Source: Incurvaria masculella
Taxonomy: Eukaryota > Arthropoda > Insecta > Lepidoptera > Incurvariidae
Assembly (NCBI GenBank): GCA_946894095.1
Contig: OX335652.1
Location: 11,183,001-11,247,000, forward strand
DNA: 64,000 bases
Reading direction: 5' to 3'
Positions 54,641-63,957 of this stretch are shown piece by piece. The translations under genes and the position numbers were made by a program. Numbering within the stretch: the first letter of the stretch is position 1; every line of letters starts with the position of its first letter. The notes beneath the pieces were generated by a model, which was not told the origin of the DNA, searched no databases, and saw nothing but the letters and a program-made list of their open reading frames with translations.

Positions 54641-55136
54641 TTAACACTTATTACACTAAAACACAGGTAAATACTAAATACATTTCAATTCAAGAGTATG
54701 AACTCGTTTCATGGTCGATTCTGCCTGCATGTTGCCAAAAGTCAAAGTATTTTGATTGAGTATTTAATTATGTCCTTAACCCAGAAGTATTTATTTTAAT
54801 GTTTTGTCGACTGTACATGGAGTGAAGCAGAGTTTGCCTTAAAATGATATGGGTGGGCTCTCTTGACAGACTCTCGATAACCTAAAGAACCTGAATTGAA
54901 CAAGTGTCGTTGGCTCTCGTCTCGTCCCGTACGTATGCACCTCTCGGAGCCGTTGCGAGTGCTATGTTTAAATTATCAATAACTCTCCCGAACTAACGAC
55001 ACGTGCCGCCGTGATCGGAAATATTATTTGTAATTCTCGGAATGAGATTAAAGTGATGAAACATGTGAGGGCATGTAGCATTTAACTGTTTACAAAGGTT
55101 CTGAGGTTGGCGTGAGTTTCATCACTTCGAACGATG
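54641..55136. other. no gene recognised
   Basis: Nothing recognised. Confidence 0.45.
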
Positions 55137-55207
55137 TTTTTTTTATGGAACCTCCCATGGATGGCTAAGAACCACACACCACCTTTATGATATTAGCCCA
55201 ATACACC
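55137..55207 (-). mobile_element. SINE B, 3' end fragment
   Basis: TTTATGGAACCTCCCATGGA, TGGCTAAGAACCACAC and ATGATATTAGCCCAATACAC in minus orientation, cut off where a LINE fragment begins. Confidence 0.7.
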
Positions 55208-55214
55208 ACACGCG

Positions 55215-55610
55215 GTACGCGGCACCATCTCTGAAGCTACCTGACAACACCTATAGGATTTCGAACTTTCAGAAGGGCTGCGAAATTCATGCCGGCCGCC
55301 AGGTGAGTTTTCACGTTACGTTTGAAAGACCCTAAGTTGTACTTTTAGGGAAATACCTCGGAAGGAAGTTCATTCCATTGTTTGCTGACCCTATAGATAA
55401 AGGATCTAGGGATCGGTGGGTTTTTATTTTAGGAATGAGGACTGTGAATTTGTGCATTTTCTCCCTATTCTGCGTTGCGCGAAGGTAGAAAGGGGACGGA
55501 GGGACAGCGTCACAGAAATCGGAATTATTAATTATATTCCGATTTCTGTGGACGAGCATTCTCCATGGTAATTTGTCTCTCCTCACGGTTCAATGGCATG
55601 AAAGTTTATA
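55215..55610 (-). pseudogene. LINE RT C-terminal fragment, several breaks
   Basis: Minus-strand pieces in more than one frame read LNREERQITMENARPQ, then IYRVSKQWNELPSEVFP, then KYNLGSFKRNVKTHLA. This is the usual end of a pol-like LINE protein. Stops and at least one frame change separate them, so it is dead. An inverted pair (CAGAAATCGGAATTATTAA, TTAATTATATTCCGATTTCT near 55515-55548) inside the fragment is an extra local duplication. Confidence 0.7.
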
Positions 55611-55661
55611 ATAATAAAAGTAATAATATATCAATAGTACAATAAAGACAACCATCACTAA

Positions 55662-55811
55662 GCCCGGAATGCACGAAGAGACAGCTGAGTTAATCATTGT
55701 TCAAACACGTCACTTTCAGTGGAGTTCCTTCCATGCTGTCTAAACAAAGTGACGTGTTTAATCATTCGTTGGCGTTGATTTTGACTTTTTATCCTATCGT
55801 GCACTCGGCCC
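55662..55811 (+). mobile_element. Harbinger-like MITE (150 bp, TAA duplication)
   Basis: TAA at 55659-55661 and 55812-55814. The left end is GCCCGGAATGCACGA and the right end in reverse complement GGGCCGAGTGCACGA. Inside, CAAACACGTCACTTTCAGTG and AAAGTGACGTGTTTAATCAT form a second inverted pair. A decayed relative of the core lies at 22370-22480. Confidence 0.8.
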
Positions 55812-55814
55812 TAA

Positions 55815-56574
55815 GTTGGAAATTTGCTTAGGTTTAATTACGAACGAAAATTAACGAAAAGCAGTCATTTTCATGCGCCACATTCACACAAGTTTAAATT
55901 TTGGTAATTCTTAGGCTGAGATAAATAGTCTTAACAGAAACTAAGGCGAAAAGTAGTTCTTTGTGACGTCACTTTGCATTACTTTGACGTTTGGTCCATA
56001 CAAAGTGTGTCGAAATGACGTCAAAAAGTACAACTTTTCTTTAGTCGTATTTTCGTTATCGTATTCGTATAGTTTTATTTATAGCCTTAGTTTCAAGTGC
56101 GACTTTTTATCTCACCTCTTTCTAATCCATCCACTCTTTATATACCATAGTAAGCCATACCAGAGTACAATTGCAGTTACGCAGAAATTTCTGAAAACTG
56201 GCGGCACTGCCCCGTTTGGGAAACCAGCCGGACGCTATTTTGAAACTGGTCCCTCGGCTGTTCGTGTAAATACTTCGGCCCATTCCACTTGACACCGCCG
56301 ATACTAATATCGGCGGTTGTGCGTCGTCGCGTAAACTATTTTTCCATGAGACAATGGCACAATAGTTGTACAAGTGTACGCAGCCGCGGTCCGGACGAAG
56401 GCTGCGCATGCCTATAACCGACGTGTGAACGGGCATTATCCGAGCAGTAGCAGCGAGAGCGAGCCAAATACAGAAATATCGTGAATAAAGAAATAAATCT
56501 TTACACGCTATTTACTCTACCAAGCTCATTATCGTGAGGACAGATATAGTTACTTATTTCTGATTTTAATTCAT
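55815..56574. other. no gene; perfect hairpin at 56294-56317
   Basis: ACCGCCGATA, loop CTAA, TATCGGCGGT is a perfect 10-bp stem. The surroundings (56180-56460) are moderately GC-rich with open frames on both strands and no recognised domain. Confidence 0.45.
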
Positions 56575-56834
56575 CCATACTAATAATATAAATGCGAAAG
56601 TAACACTGTCTGTTGCAGTTTTCCCGCCTAAACCGCTTAACCAATTTTGACGAATTTCGCTATCGACCTTAGAAAAGGAAATAGGCTACCTTTTGGCGCA
56701 AAAAATAAATACGAAGGGGGTGAAATAGGGGATGAAAGTGTGTAAGCGGAACAAGTTTAATATCCAGGAAATAATTCGCCCCGAAATCAGTGCAAAACGA
56801 CATTGACCCGAGCTTAATCGGGTACATCAGCTAG
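56575..56834 (+). mobile_element. Helitron-like repeat G, full-length copy (260 bp)
   Basis: 5' end CCATACTAATAATATAAATG followed by CGAAAGTAACACTGTCTG. The 3' end has the stem CCCGA/TCGGG, then TACATCAGCTAG followed by T. This matches the Helitron layout of a hairpin shortly before CTRR and no inverted repeats. No coding capacity. Confidence 0.75.
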
Positions 56835-57392
56835 TTTTAAATAATTTAGTCAAAAAAAGTATACATTCCCAAAATAAATGCATTTAACATGGAATTATAT
56901 ATTTGTCGGTGGAAGTTCTACGTTTGGAATGACAATAAAACATGTCATAAGCATTCCGAAAACCAAATCAAGCCAATAAATATCTATAGCGTATGGATTT
57001 TTTTATTAACTCTTATGCAATGAGAACTATTTTGAAATAATCAATATGTATCAGCGAAGTATTGATGCTCACTAAGTTGGACATGATATGCTCAGTGCGC
57101 ATAACATGCGCGGGAAAAGGAACGTCGAATCCGAGTAGAAGATTGTATCCGGACTATTGTTAATCCGGTAATTTGAATTTATTGCGGCATGAGTAAACGC
57201 AGCACCCCAGCGCTACCGTCCGGGACCTATCTTGCGACACATCGGCGACGTATGTAAGGCGGCGGCGATGCGGGGGGGGTGGCTGGTAGTACGGGGGACC
57301 GAGATTCCACAGAATTGGGAATAGGCGCGACATGCCTGACCTCTCGCTTCAGCTCGCGCTTGTCGGCGTCTTGTATTCATACTTTGATTTTT
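56835..57392. other. no gene recognised
   Basis: 57225-57290 is GC-rich with a run of eight or so G. Otherwise nothing recognised. Confidence 0.45.
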
Positions 57393-57657
57393 CTTTTATG
57401 TAACTGGACATGGATGGCTAGTACAGAATTGACCATCTGATATTAGCCTAACTCACCACATGAGAACTAGGTGCCATGCCAGGACCTTCCTTATATTGCT
57501 CGGCTACATTGAACTGGATGGAAAACACCGACAATTTTCATTGCCGCTTCCACCATCGTTCATTCAATGCGATGGTACCAACCCGGGCGGGATTAACCCT
57601 ACCACCTAGAAAGTAAGGAAGGGGACCTACAGTTTTACGTGGATGCCGAACCACGGC
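57393..57657 (-). mobile_element. SINE B, body without head
   Basis: TTTTATGTAACTGGACATGG, GGTGCCATGCCAGGACCTTC, GGCTACATTGAACTGGATGG and GGTACCAACCCGGGCGGGAT, ending at GCCGAACCACGG, where a different sequence begins. A further short piece of the same family (GGACCTACAGTTTTACGTGA) lies at 57840-57860. Confidence 0.85.
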
Positions 57658-57760
57658 CAGCCTCAACGGTTGAAAATGGTCACCCATCCAGAAAGCGCTC
57701 AGAGGTGCTTCTCCAGCTTATCGATTCGCAAGGCATCGCACACTGAGCTACCGAGGCTGA
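57658..57760 (-). repeat. 5S-like/tRNA-like segment adjoining SINE B
   Basis: In minus orientation the segment reads AGCCTCGGTAGCTCAGTGTG at its start and AAGCACCTCTGAGCGC, then TTTCTGGATGGGTGACC, near its end. TGGATGGGTGACC is the 5S rRNA internal control box C. The segment begins and ends with GAGGCT-type inverted 7-mers. It stands where the SINE head should be. A separate 5S-derived SINE, or an exchanged head, would explain this. Confidence 0.45.
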
Positions 57761-57871
57761 TGCATTGCATGCCAACTGGTTGAAAACAGGTTGCCACTTC
57801 GAACTATGATAATGATTGAATAAACAATTTCAACCTACAGGGACCTACAGTTTTACGTGATATCCGGATTA

Positions 57872-58280
57872 CGAACGCAACCGCAAAACCATGAGTCAAA
57901 CAACGAGCCCTAGGTAATTTCAATGACGTGCGCGACTCGCTGTGATATAAAATGGAAATTTGTGGAATATATTCATGCGAAAACAATATACCTATAAAAA
58001 TTGCCGTAAGCTTTAAAAATTCTCATAAATAAGTTCGGTACTTATTTGGAGAGCCCATTCAAACCATTATGGCGACTCTGGAACTGATAGCGAATTATGA
58101 CGATCTCGCATCCATTCCTTTTATGCTTTAGGGTTATATTTATCCGTTGTCTTTATTTATCTGTAAGCTTTTACACGGTCAATCTTTATTTTTGCAACAA
58201 GGACTATGACTACTCGAACATATCGCCATTTTGTCAAACTTGAACTGACTTGCGTACGCCCGACATAACAATGTTTAATA
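57872..58280. other. no gene recognised
   Basis: Nothing recognised. Confidence 0.45.
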
Positions 58281-58389
58281 GCAGACGAACTCAATTAGTG
58301 TACAGTTTGAACATCAGACGGCGAAAAGCTACCGGCGGACGAACTCAATTTGTATACAGTTTGGACATTAGACGGCGAAAAGCGCGCGG
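58281..58389. repeat. 54-bp tandem duplication
   Basis: GACGAACTCAATTAGTGTAC at about 58284 and GACGAACTCAATTTGTATAC at about 58338, both followed by CAGACGGCGAAAAGC or TAGACGGCGAAAAGC. Two units with several differences, so not recent. Confidence 0.75.
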
Positions 58390-58700
58390 CAGTGAAGCGG
58401 GGGATTGGCATTTCTAACCCTTTCTGAATTCCGGGAGGTTCCCTCTGCGCAGCAGCAGAGGCGCATGCGATGGGACGTTCCAAGTTCGAATTGAGTGGAG
58501 ATATGGATACTTTTTACAGACACTGAAAAGTGTACGTGGCACGTATTATTTATGAACTCATACTTCTACTACAGATACATACTATACATAGATGAACGGG
58601 AAGAACATTTTAAAATTTGGCTTGAAAGGTGAGCGATACTGCGTCCGGTACATTTACTTACTCAATAGATTTTTGAAGTAACGTTTGTATGGCGCAATTT

Positions 58701-58858
58701 TCTTAATATAACTTGACATAGATGGCTAATGACGCACCTCCTGTCATGACATTAGTCCAACACACCACACTCCCGAAAGATTTAGGGCCATACAAGGACA
58801 CGTACAATGTCCCATTGCCACTTCGACCATCTTTTCATCCAATGCGATGGTTCATATG
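58701..58858 (-). mobile_element. SINE B, copy with internal deletion
   Basis: AACTTGACATAGATGGCTAA, GTCATGACATTAGTCCAACA and CCATTGCCACTTCGACCATC in order; the GCACGGCTACATTG block is missing. Confidence 0.7.
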
Positions 58859-59960
58859 ATCAAACATGTATGGAATCTTAACCACGTATATTACATGGGA
58901 CGATGCTCCAGTGGTGTAATTAGTCCTGGAATAGTTAACTGACATTCCTATACCACTTTAAGTAAAGGACACAAACAAAACAGATAGCAAGGCAGCCACG
59001 TAGGTGATAAGTGTTTATCTTTAAATTCTCCAAGGCAAAAACACGTTGTGTCTCGAATTCTACGGGGGGGTTATTATTGATATTTATCTTTACTTTTCCG
59101 AGGAGCACTTTGCGTTTACTAGAACAAGGATTTCAGTCAGCTATGAATTTATTAATGCTATGTTAACCATCCATGTCCCATAGTAAAAACTCATTTAGCA
59201 CATGCAGAGCCATCTCGCGGAGAATATTTCCAACTACGCCTAATGGCCAACGGAAACAATGTTTGCTAGTCGACTTCTAGGTCCGATGCAATCGTGCCCA
59301 TTCCATGTTCGAGATGTGATTGTTTCGCCTTAACAGATTGCGCTGCCTCCGAACATCCTCGGACTTGCGGAATACCACTAATTAGTTCCTTATTTATTCA
59401 GCCAACCTTCTAGTCTTATGAGGGTTAATATAACTTTATGCTTCAGCGCTAGGCTTTGTCGACGGCGAGTGGGCCGGCAATCAGGGTGTCATTATTTACG
59501 TACACGTTATTATCACCTTGTGGCGATTCTGGTTTATTATCGCCGTCGGTCGTTATACTGAGATGGATAAATTACGCTATTAAGTTAGCAGAATGACAAA
59601 GTTATTTATAACAGTAGCTCGCCAGGCCGATGACGTCTGGCTCCAGCTTGTCAGGTGGGATCGGCGATGAAGAAATCTGCGGAGCATGAGGTATGAGTGG
59701 CGGCGGCGAAGTAGCGCGGCGAGATAAGCTGCGCGACAGCGTTTAATAAATAATTACTTGTGCCGCAACCGCCGCGCCGCATCGACCGACATCCTGCTGT
59801 CATTTCATCGAAATATGATAGAGAATGATTAAAAATAAAGTTCCGGTTTTGTCGGGCTCGGTAGCTTTGTGGCGTACGCTCGATCTTGAGGTGATTGATC
59901 AATAGGCGCGGTCGGGTTTTGGATTGGTGATCGTTTGACCGCTGATTCTGGCAGTGGCTC
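58859..59960. other. no gene; SINE B tail at 59150-59194
   Basis: 59150-59194 (TGCTATGTTAACCATCCATG, TCCC, then an A-rich run) is a plus-strand SINE B 3' end. 59690-59800 is moderately GC-rich (GTGGCGGCGGCGAAGTAGCG). No exon recognised. Confidence 0.4.
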
Positions 59961-59961
59961 A

Positions 59962-60905
59962 TTTTATTTATGTAACTGCACATTAATGGCTAATACAACA
60001 CCCATAAACATGATATAAGCTGACCACGCCACAATCATGAAGGAATTTGGTGCCAGGACCTTCCATTTATGAGCACGGCTACATTGAACTGGATACAAAC
60101 ACGGACAATTATTTGTTCTTTTTTTTTGGTTTAGTAATCACATTTTATTTTTATAAACACAGAACACATGCAAATACACAACAAAAAACAGATACATATG
60201 AAAAAATAAAAATAATATGACAATTTTACTTAAGGTGGCCCAACCCGGCGGGGATAACTCATTCGCGGGCATGGTACAAAACCGTGCTGTTGCGCTCTGG
60301 GACCTTATCTGTTTCAAAGAATAAGACAGGCTCCGTGATGAGGAAGATGCAACATGTCCACAAAAAAGACAACGTGCATAGTGTATGATTTGGTAAGATT
60401 TACGAAAAATTTTATTACAAAACGACTTATAGCTAAAATTAAACCACGACCGCTGTAGTCAAAAATCTAACAAAAACTAAATAGATTATAAATCTTGATT
60501 AAATAAGCTATGTCTGATGACCAATCTTTTTAAGATGTTCTTACTTTATCATTGCGTAATCCACCTCCAAAGTTATAGTATGAAACGCGCGAAAAATTCG
60601 AACTTTCGGACCTAATAACTTAGAAACCAAACACAATTTTACAATGCCAATGGTAATCAGACATCTAGTTCGATTAAATAAAGCTATTTTGAGCAAAATT
60701 TGGGATCTTTGACAAGAAATATGGGCGTGATCTTCTTTCCTCTTTTGTATGGGGAGTTGAGCGGGTTGGGCCGCCTTAACCCTAACCAACAGTAATCATA
60801 AATAAAAAAGTTCTTCAAAGTCAGCTGAAACTGCTATGGTCCCTAAGATACTTATTGCGTTAGCCCTATTGTTCTTTGCCATTTCGACCATATTTTAATC
60901 TATTG
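59962..60905 (-). mobile_element. SINE B copy split by a nested insertion
   Basis: The left piece (59962-60118) runs from TTTATTTATGTAACTGCACA to ACACGGACAATTATTTG. The right piece (about 60866-60905) resumes with TTTGCCATTTCGACCATATT. TTGTTCTTT occurs at both edges of the gap, a likely 9-bp target duplication. The roughly 750-bp insert contains a T-rich left end, AT-rich sequence and MITE D copy 2. Confidence 0.75.
60234..60775 (-). mobile_element. MITE D, copy 2 (TTAA-flanked, 542 bp)
   Basis: TTAA at 60230-60233 and 60776-60779. Ends GGTGGCCCAACCCGG and GAGCGGGTTGGGCCGCC. It is inverted relative to 13607-14148, of identical length, and sits inside the insert that splits the SINE. Confidence 0.88.
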
Positions 60906-60944
60906 TTAAATATATGTATAATTTTCTTTGGTTTTAATACTTTT

Positions 60945-61010
60945 ACAACGCAACACATCACAACGCCGTTTCCCCGGAGGATTAGGCAGAGATGGTATAG
61001 CGCAATGCTT
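60945..61010 (-). mobile_element. LINE 3' tail motif
   Basis: In minus orientation: ACCATCTCTGCCTAATCCTC followed by CGGGGAAACGGCGTTGTGAT, like 27300-27365 and 39405-39452. The minus frame at 60906-61154 contains SLPNPPGKRRCDVLRC from this motif. Confidence 0.4.
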
Positions 61011-61409
61011 CTTCAAGGCACGCATCTCTTCAAAAATGTTCTTTGACTGGGGCGTTTCAAAGTAATCGAAGAGTATGGCCTGATAGATGATAGAGAAATA
61101 AGTATGCCGGGCACTCTGCCTTCTTCTCCGTAGAAAAGGCGTGTTGTTTTCCAAGTGATGCGGCTATTTAAAGTCAATTTGTTTTATTAACTGTTTTTTT
61201 TATATAAATCAGTAATGCTTGTCTTAAATCATATAAATTCTGCGTACTTGATCACCGGTTCTATACCGGGTATTAGTAATTAATCATTTTCTCGTTCAGC
61301 GAAGTGACTGTGATGAAGCCAGTAACACATTTCCGCGTCAGCTCTGGCTTGCCCTTTACCCATTCTCGTCACAGCAATTTGTATATTCACACTTCACCAT
61401 AATAAACAC
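61011..61409. other. no gene recognised
   Basis: Probably the remainder of a LINE 3' fragment up to about 61150, then unassigned DNA. Confidence 0.35.
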
Positions 61410-61439
61410 ATGTCGCTGATAGTTTGCATCCTTTTGCAG

Positions 61440-61607
61440 TCTAGGAGTGATTTAGCGTTGAGGTTGGCTGATGCTTTTGCCCTTACTAGTCGCGCAGCCG
61501 ATGCTATCTTGAGGATCGAAGCCGGATTAGCATACGGAGCTGGACTTGCACAACATAGAGATTTACAAATGCGAGACGCCATGTCCTACGTTGACAATGC
61601 CAATTAA
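61440..61607 (+). CDS. candidate terminal exon, Ala/Leu-rich helical protein (partial)
   Basis: A good splice acceptor (GTTTGCATCCTTTTGCAG, ending at 61439) leads directly, in phase 0, into 55 codons ending at TAA (61605-61607). The peptide starts SRSDLALRLADAFALTS, continues AADAILRIEAGLAYGAGLAQ and ends MSYVDNAN. Leu/Ala/Ile spacing suggests an amphipathic helix. An ATG lies at 61410 in the same frame, so it could also be read as a 65-codon open frame starting MSLIVCILLQ. No family recognised. An antisense frame is open over the same stretch, which lowers confidence. Confidence 0.3.
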   Translation, partial: SRSDLALRLADAFALTSRAADAILRIEAGLAYGAGLAQHRDLQMRDAMSYVDNAN

Positions 61608-61691
61608 CTGTAAGTTGTGTAAAGCGACAACAGTGATATTCATCTTGGGATCACCATGATCAGCAACGGTCAATATCGTTACATTGATTTG

Positions 61692-61895
61692 TAGGGTTCC
61701 GTACCCAAAGGGTGCAAAACGGAACCTTATAACCAATCCTTCGCTGTCCGTCCGTCCATCCATCCGTCCTATTCCCGTCCATTTTAATATTTATTTGTTT
61801 TTATTTTTACATACAAGAAACGCAATTGCTTTAGATACATTTCGTGTAATGGTAGGGAACCCTTCGTGTGCGATTCCGACTCGTACTTGGCCGTT
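61692..61895 (-). repeat. repeat A, copy 8 (internally deleted)
   Basis: TAGGGTTCCGTACCCAAAGG at the left and TTCGTGTGCGATTCCGACTC followed by GTACTTGGCCGT at the right. About 85 bp of the middle is missing, including the TATAGCGGC block, and GTCCGTCCGTCCATCCATCC replaces the regular tetranucleotide. Confidence 0.88.
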
Positions 61896-62111
61896 TATTT
61901 GGTAAATCGTGGCCGTGGATAACCGACGAAGCCCATGGGCTTTTGGATATTCAAATAATAGTAGTCGACTTCTTCACAACGTTTTTGAAGGATCCCAGGT
62001 TGTATTTTGGCTTGTGAATGGTCAAAGTTTGCTTGCTGTCTTCAAAGTTTTTCAACATCCAAATGAGCAAAACGTTTTGGAAAAAGTCAATTAATGCCCA
62101 TTTATTTGCTA
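61896..62111 (-). pseudogene. small LINE C-terminal remnant
   Basis: Minus-strand text around 61955-62000 gives KYNLGSFKNVVKK, matching KYNLGSFKRNVKTHL of the LINE fragment at 55215-55610. The rest of the stretch is unassigned. Confidence 0.4.
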
Positions 62112-62360
62112 GACTAGGGCCCGTAAGCATCAGAAAATGTCGCCTCCCATACAAACGTAGTTTACTAATCATTTGAAAACCAATTTTCCAATTTAATTGA
62201 TATTTGGCATTAAATATCAGGAAATAAATATCTTTGTCTGCATTTATTTGCAGATATTTGTTGCCTGATATTAGATTCCAAAATTAATTAAATTGGAACA
62301 GTGGTTTTAAAATGATTGGTAAACTACCTTTGTATGGGGAGCACAGCACGGGCCGTTCTA
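62112..62360 (+). mobile_element. MITE E, copy 3
   Basis: GGGCCCGTAAGCATCAGAAA and CTCCCATACAAACGTAGTTT at the left; GTAAACTACCTTTGTATGGG and GGGCCGTTCTAG at the right. The flanks are CTAG-like rather than TTAA, so the duplication has decayed or ends differ. Shorter centre than the copy at 46112-46482. Confidence 0.75.
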
Positions 62361-62641
62361 GAAACTATAAACATTTGCACCATATGTGCAATACACTGTA
62401 CAAAGAATATATATTTTCAAGTCGCCCTTAGATGAAGATTCTGGTCCAATAAGATCATGGTGGAACCGAAACCAAAAATAAAACAGCGAGATATTAATTT
62501 ATAATAAGAATTAAGTCTTTAATGCGAAATAAGAATTTATTTATGGATTTTTTTAAAATAAGTCTTTAGCTGGTCTATTGTAGCAACCCCATCTTAGAAA
62601 CGAGCGCATACATCACCACTGTTAGCGATTTCGATAAATAA
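62361..62641. other. no gene recognised
   Basis: AT-rich spacer up to the LINE. Confidence 0.45.
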
Positions 62642-63957
62642 TCTGACAACCTCGTACCACAAGGATCGATTTTAGGACCATTATTATTTATTTTGTTTAT
62701 TAATGATGTAACAAATTGTTTCAATCATTGCAAAGTTCTCTTATTTGCTGACGACCTAAACATTTTTAAAACAATAGGCCATCAAAATGATTGCCTCATG
62801 GTTCAGCAAGATCTAGATCGTTTTTTTAATTACTGTCTTGAAAACAAATTATTTTAAAGCTATGAAAAATGTAAGAAAATTTCATTTACAAAAAACCGAA
62901 CCAAATTCACACACAGTTACCACATTGGAGGCCACATCCTAGATAGTGTAGAATGCATACGTGACCTTGGCATTACGATTGATGAGAAATTACACCTGGA
63001 TGCTCACGTTGACCGAATCACCAATAAAGCCTACCAAATGCTGGGGTTCATGCTGCGATCCTCGAAAAGATTCACTTTGCCCAGAACCTACAAATTTCTT
63101 TATCACGCGCTTGTTCGGTCTCAACTTGAGTACGCGTCGGTAGTGTGGAACCCGTATTACGCTGTACATTCAGAGCGAATCGAGTCAGTTCAAAAGAAAT
63201 TTCTCCGGGCGCTGCACTACCGACTTACATTTAAAAAAGACTCATACATTCATCTCCTAAAAAATTATAATATGCCTTCCTTGTCTGACCGCCGTTCGTT
63301 ACTCGATATGTCTGCCTTACGCAACATTATTGTTGCAGAATACAATTGCTCAGACTTACTTGAACTTGTTGGACTTCATACCCCTGCCAGGGCTACACGT
63401 TCTGTGACTCTCTTTCATGTCAAAAGAGCTGCAACGAATTCTGGATTTCGTGCACCTATTCACAGGATTTGTGATATTTACAATAAAAAAATGTCCAGCA
63501 TAGATATATTTTCCTGTTCTTCTATTACTTTTAAAAAACATGTTCGGAGACTGCTGGATGGTTTGCAGTGAAAATCTTACAAGCTGTTTTGTTGTTATAT
63601 TGTTACTAATAACCCGTACTTAGTATGAAAAACATTATTAAAGCCTTAATATAAATAAAAATAAATTACAGTAATTTCACACCGTATTTCACATCCATTT
63701 AAGAAATACATTGTAATATGTGCCTAATATTACGAATTCACTATTGTTCCATTTCAAAGTATTTTTTTTCCTTTGGTTAGTTTTTTTTTGTTTTTTATTT
63801 TATCTTTCTTCACGTACCTTGCTTTTTAGATCTGTATGTTTCGGTGGAAAGCGTAGTGGAAATAAGTTAAGTTTTTTTTAAGTATTGTTTGCATTGTATG
63901 TATTTGTATACTTGTTTCTGTGTCTTTTCCTTAAATAAATAAAATAAAATAAATAAA
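62640..63957 (+). mobile_element. 5'-truncated LINE with A-rich tail
   Basis: Contains the broken RT frame, about 360 bp of AT-rich 3' untranslated sequence and a final AAATAAATAAAATAAAATAA-type tail ending near 63957. Truncation at the 5' end is the usual outcome of target-primed reverse transcription. No target duplication was identified. Confidence 0.82.
62642..63571 (+). pseudogene. non-LTR retrotransposon reverse transcriptase, 5'-truncated, one stop
   Basis: The frame starts in the middle of the RT palm: VPQGSILGPLLFILFINDV, then FADD (62744-62755, the catalytic Asp pair), then a thumb-like region with RDLGITIDEKLHLDAHVDRI. It continues through MLGFMLRSSKRF, QLEYASVVWNPYYAVHSERI and ESVQKKFLRAL, ending LLDGLQ at a stop (63569-63571). 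A TAA at 62855-62857 breaks it in frame. The conserved S-G before VPQG is replaced by unrelated codons, so the 5' truncation lies at about 62640. From the stop codon on, the open part has a usable ATG at 63038. Clade: jockey/CR1-like, from the C-terminal motif pattern. Endonuclease and ORF1 are absent. Confidence 0.88.
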
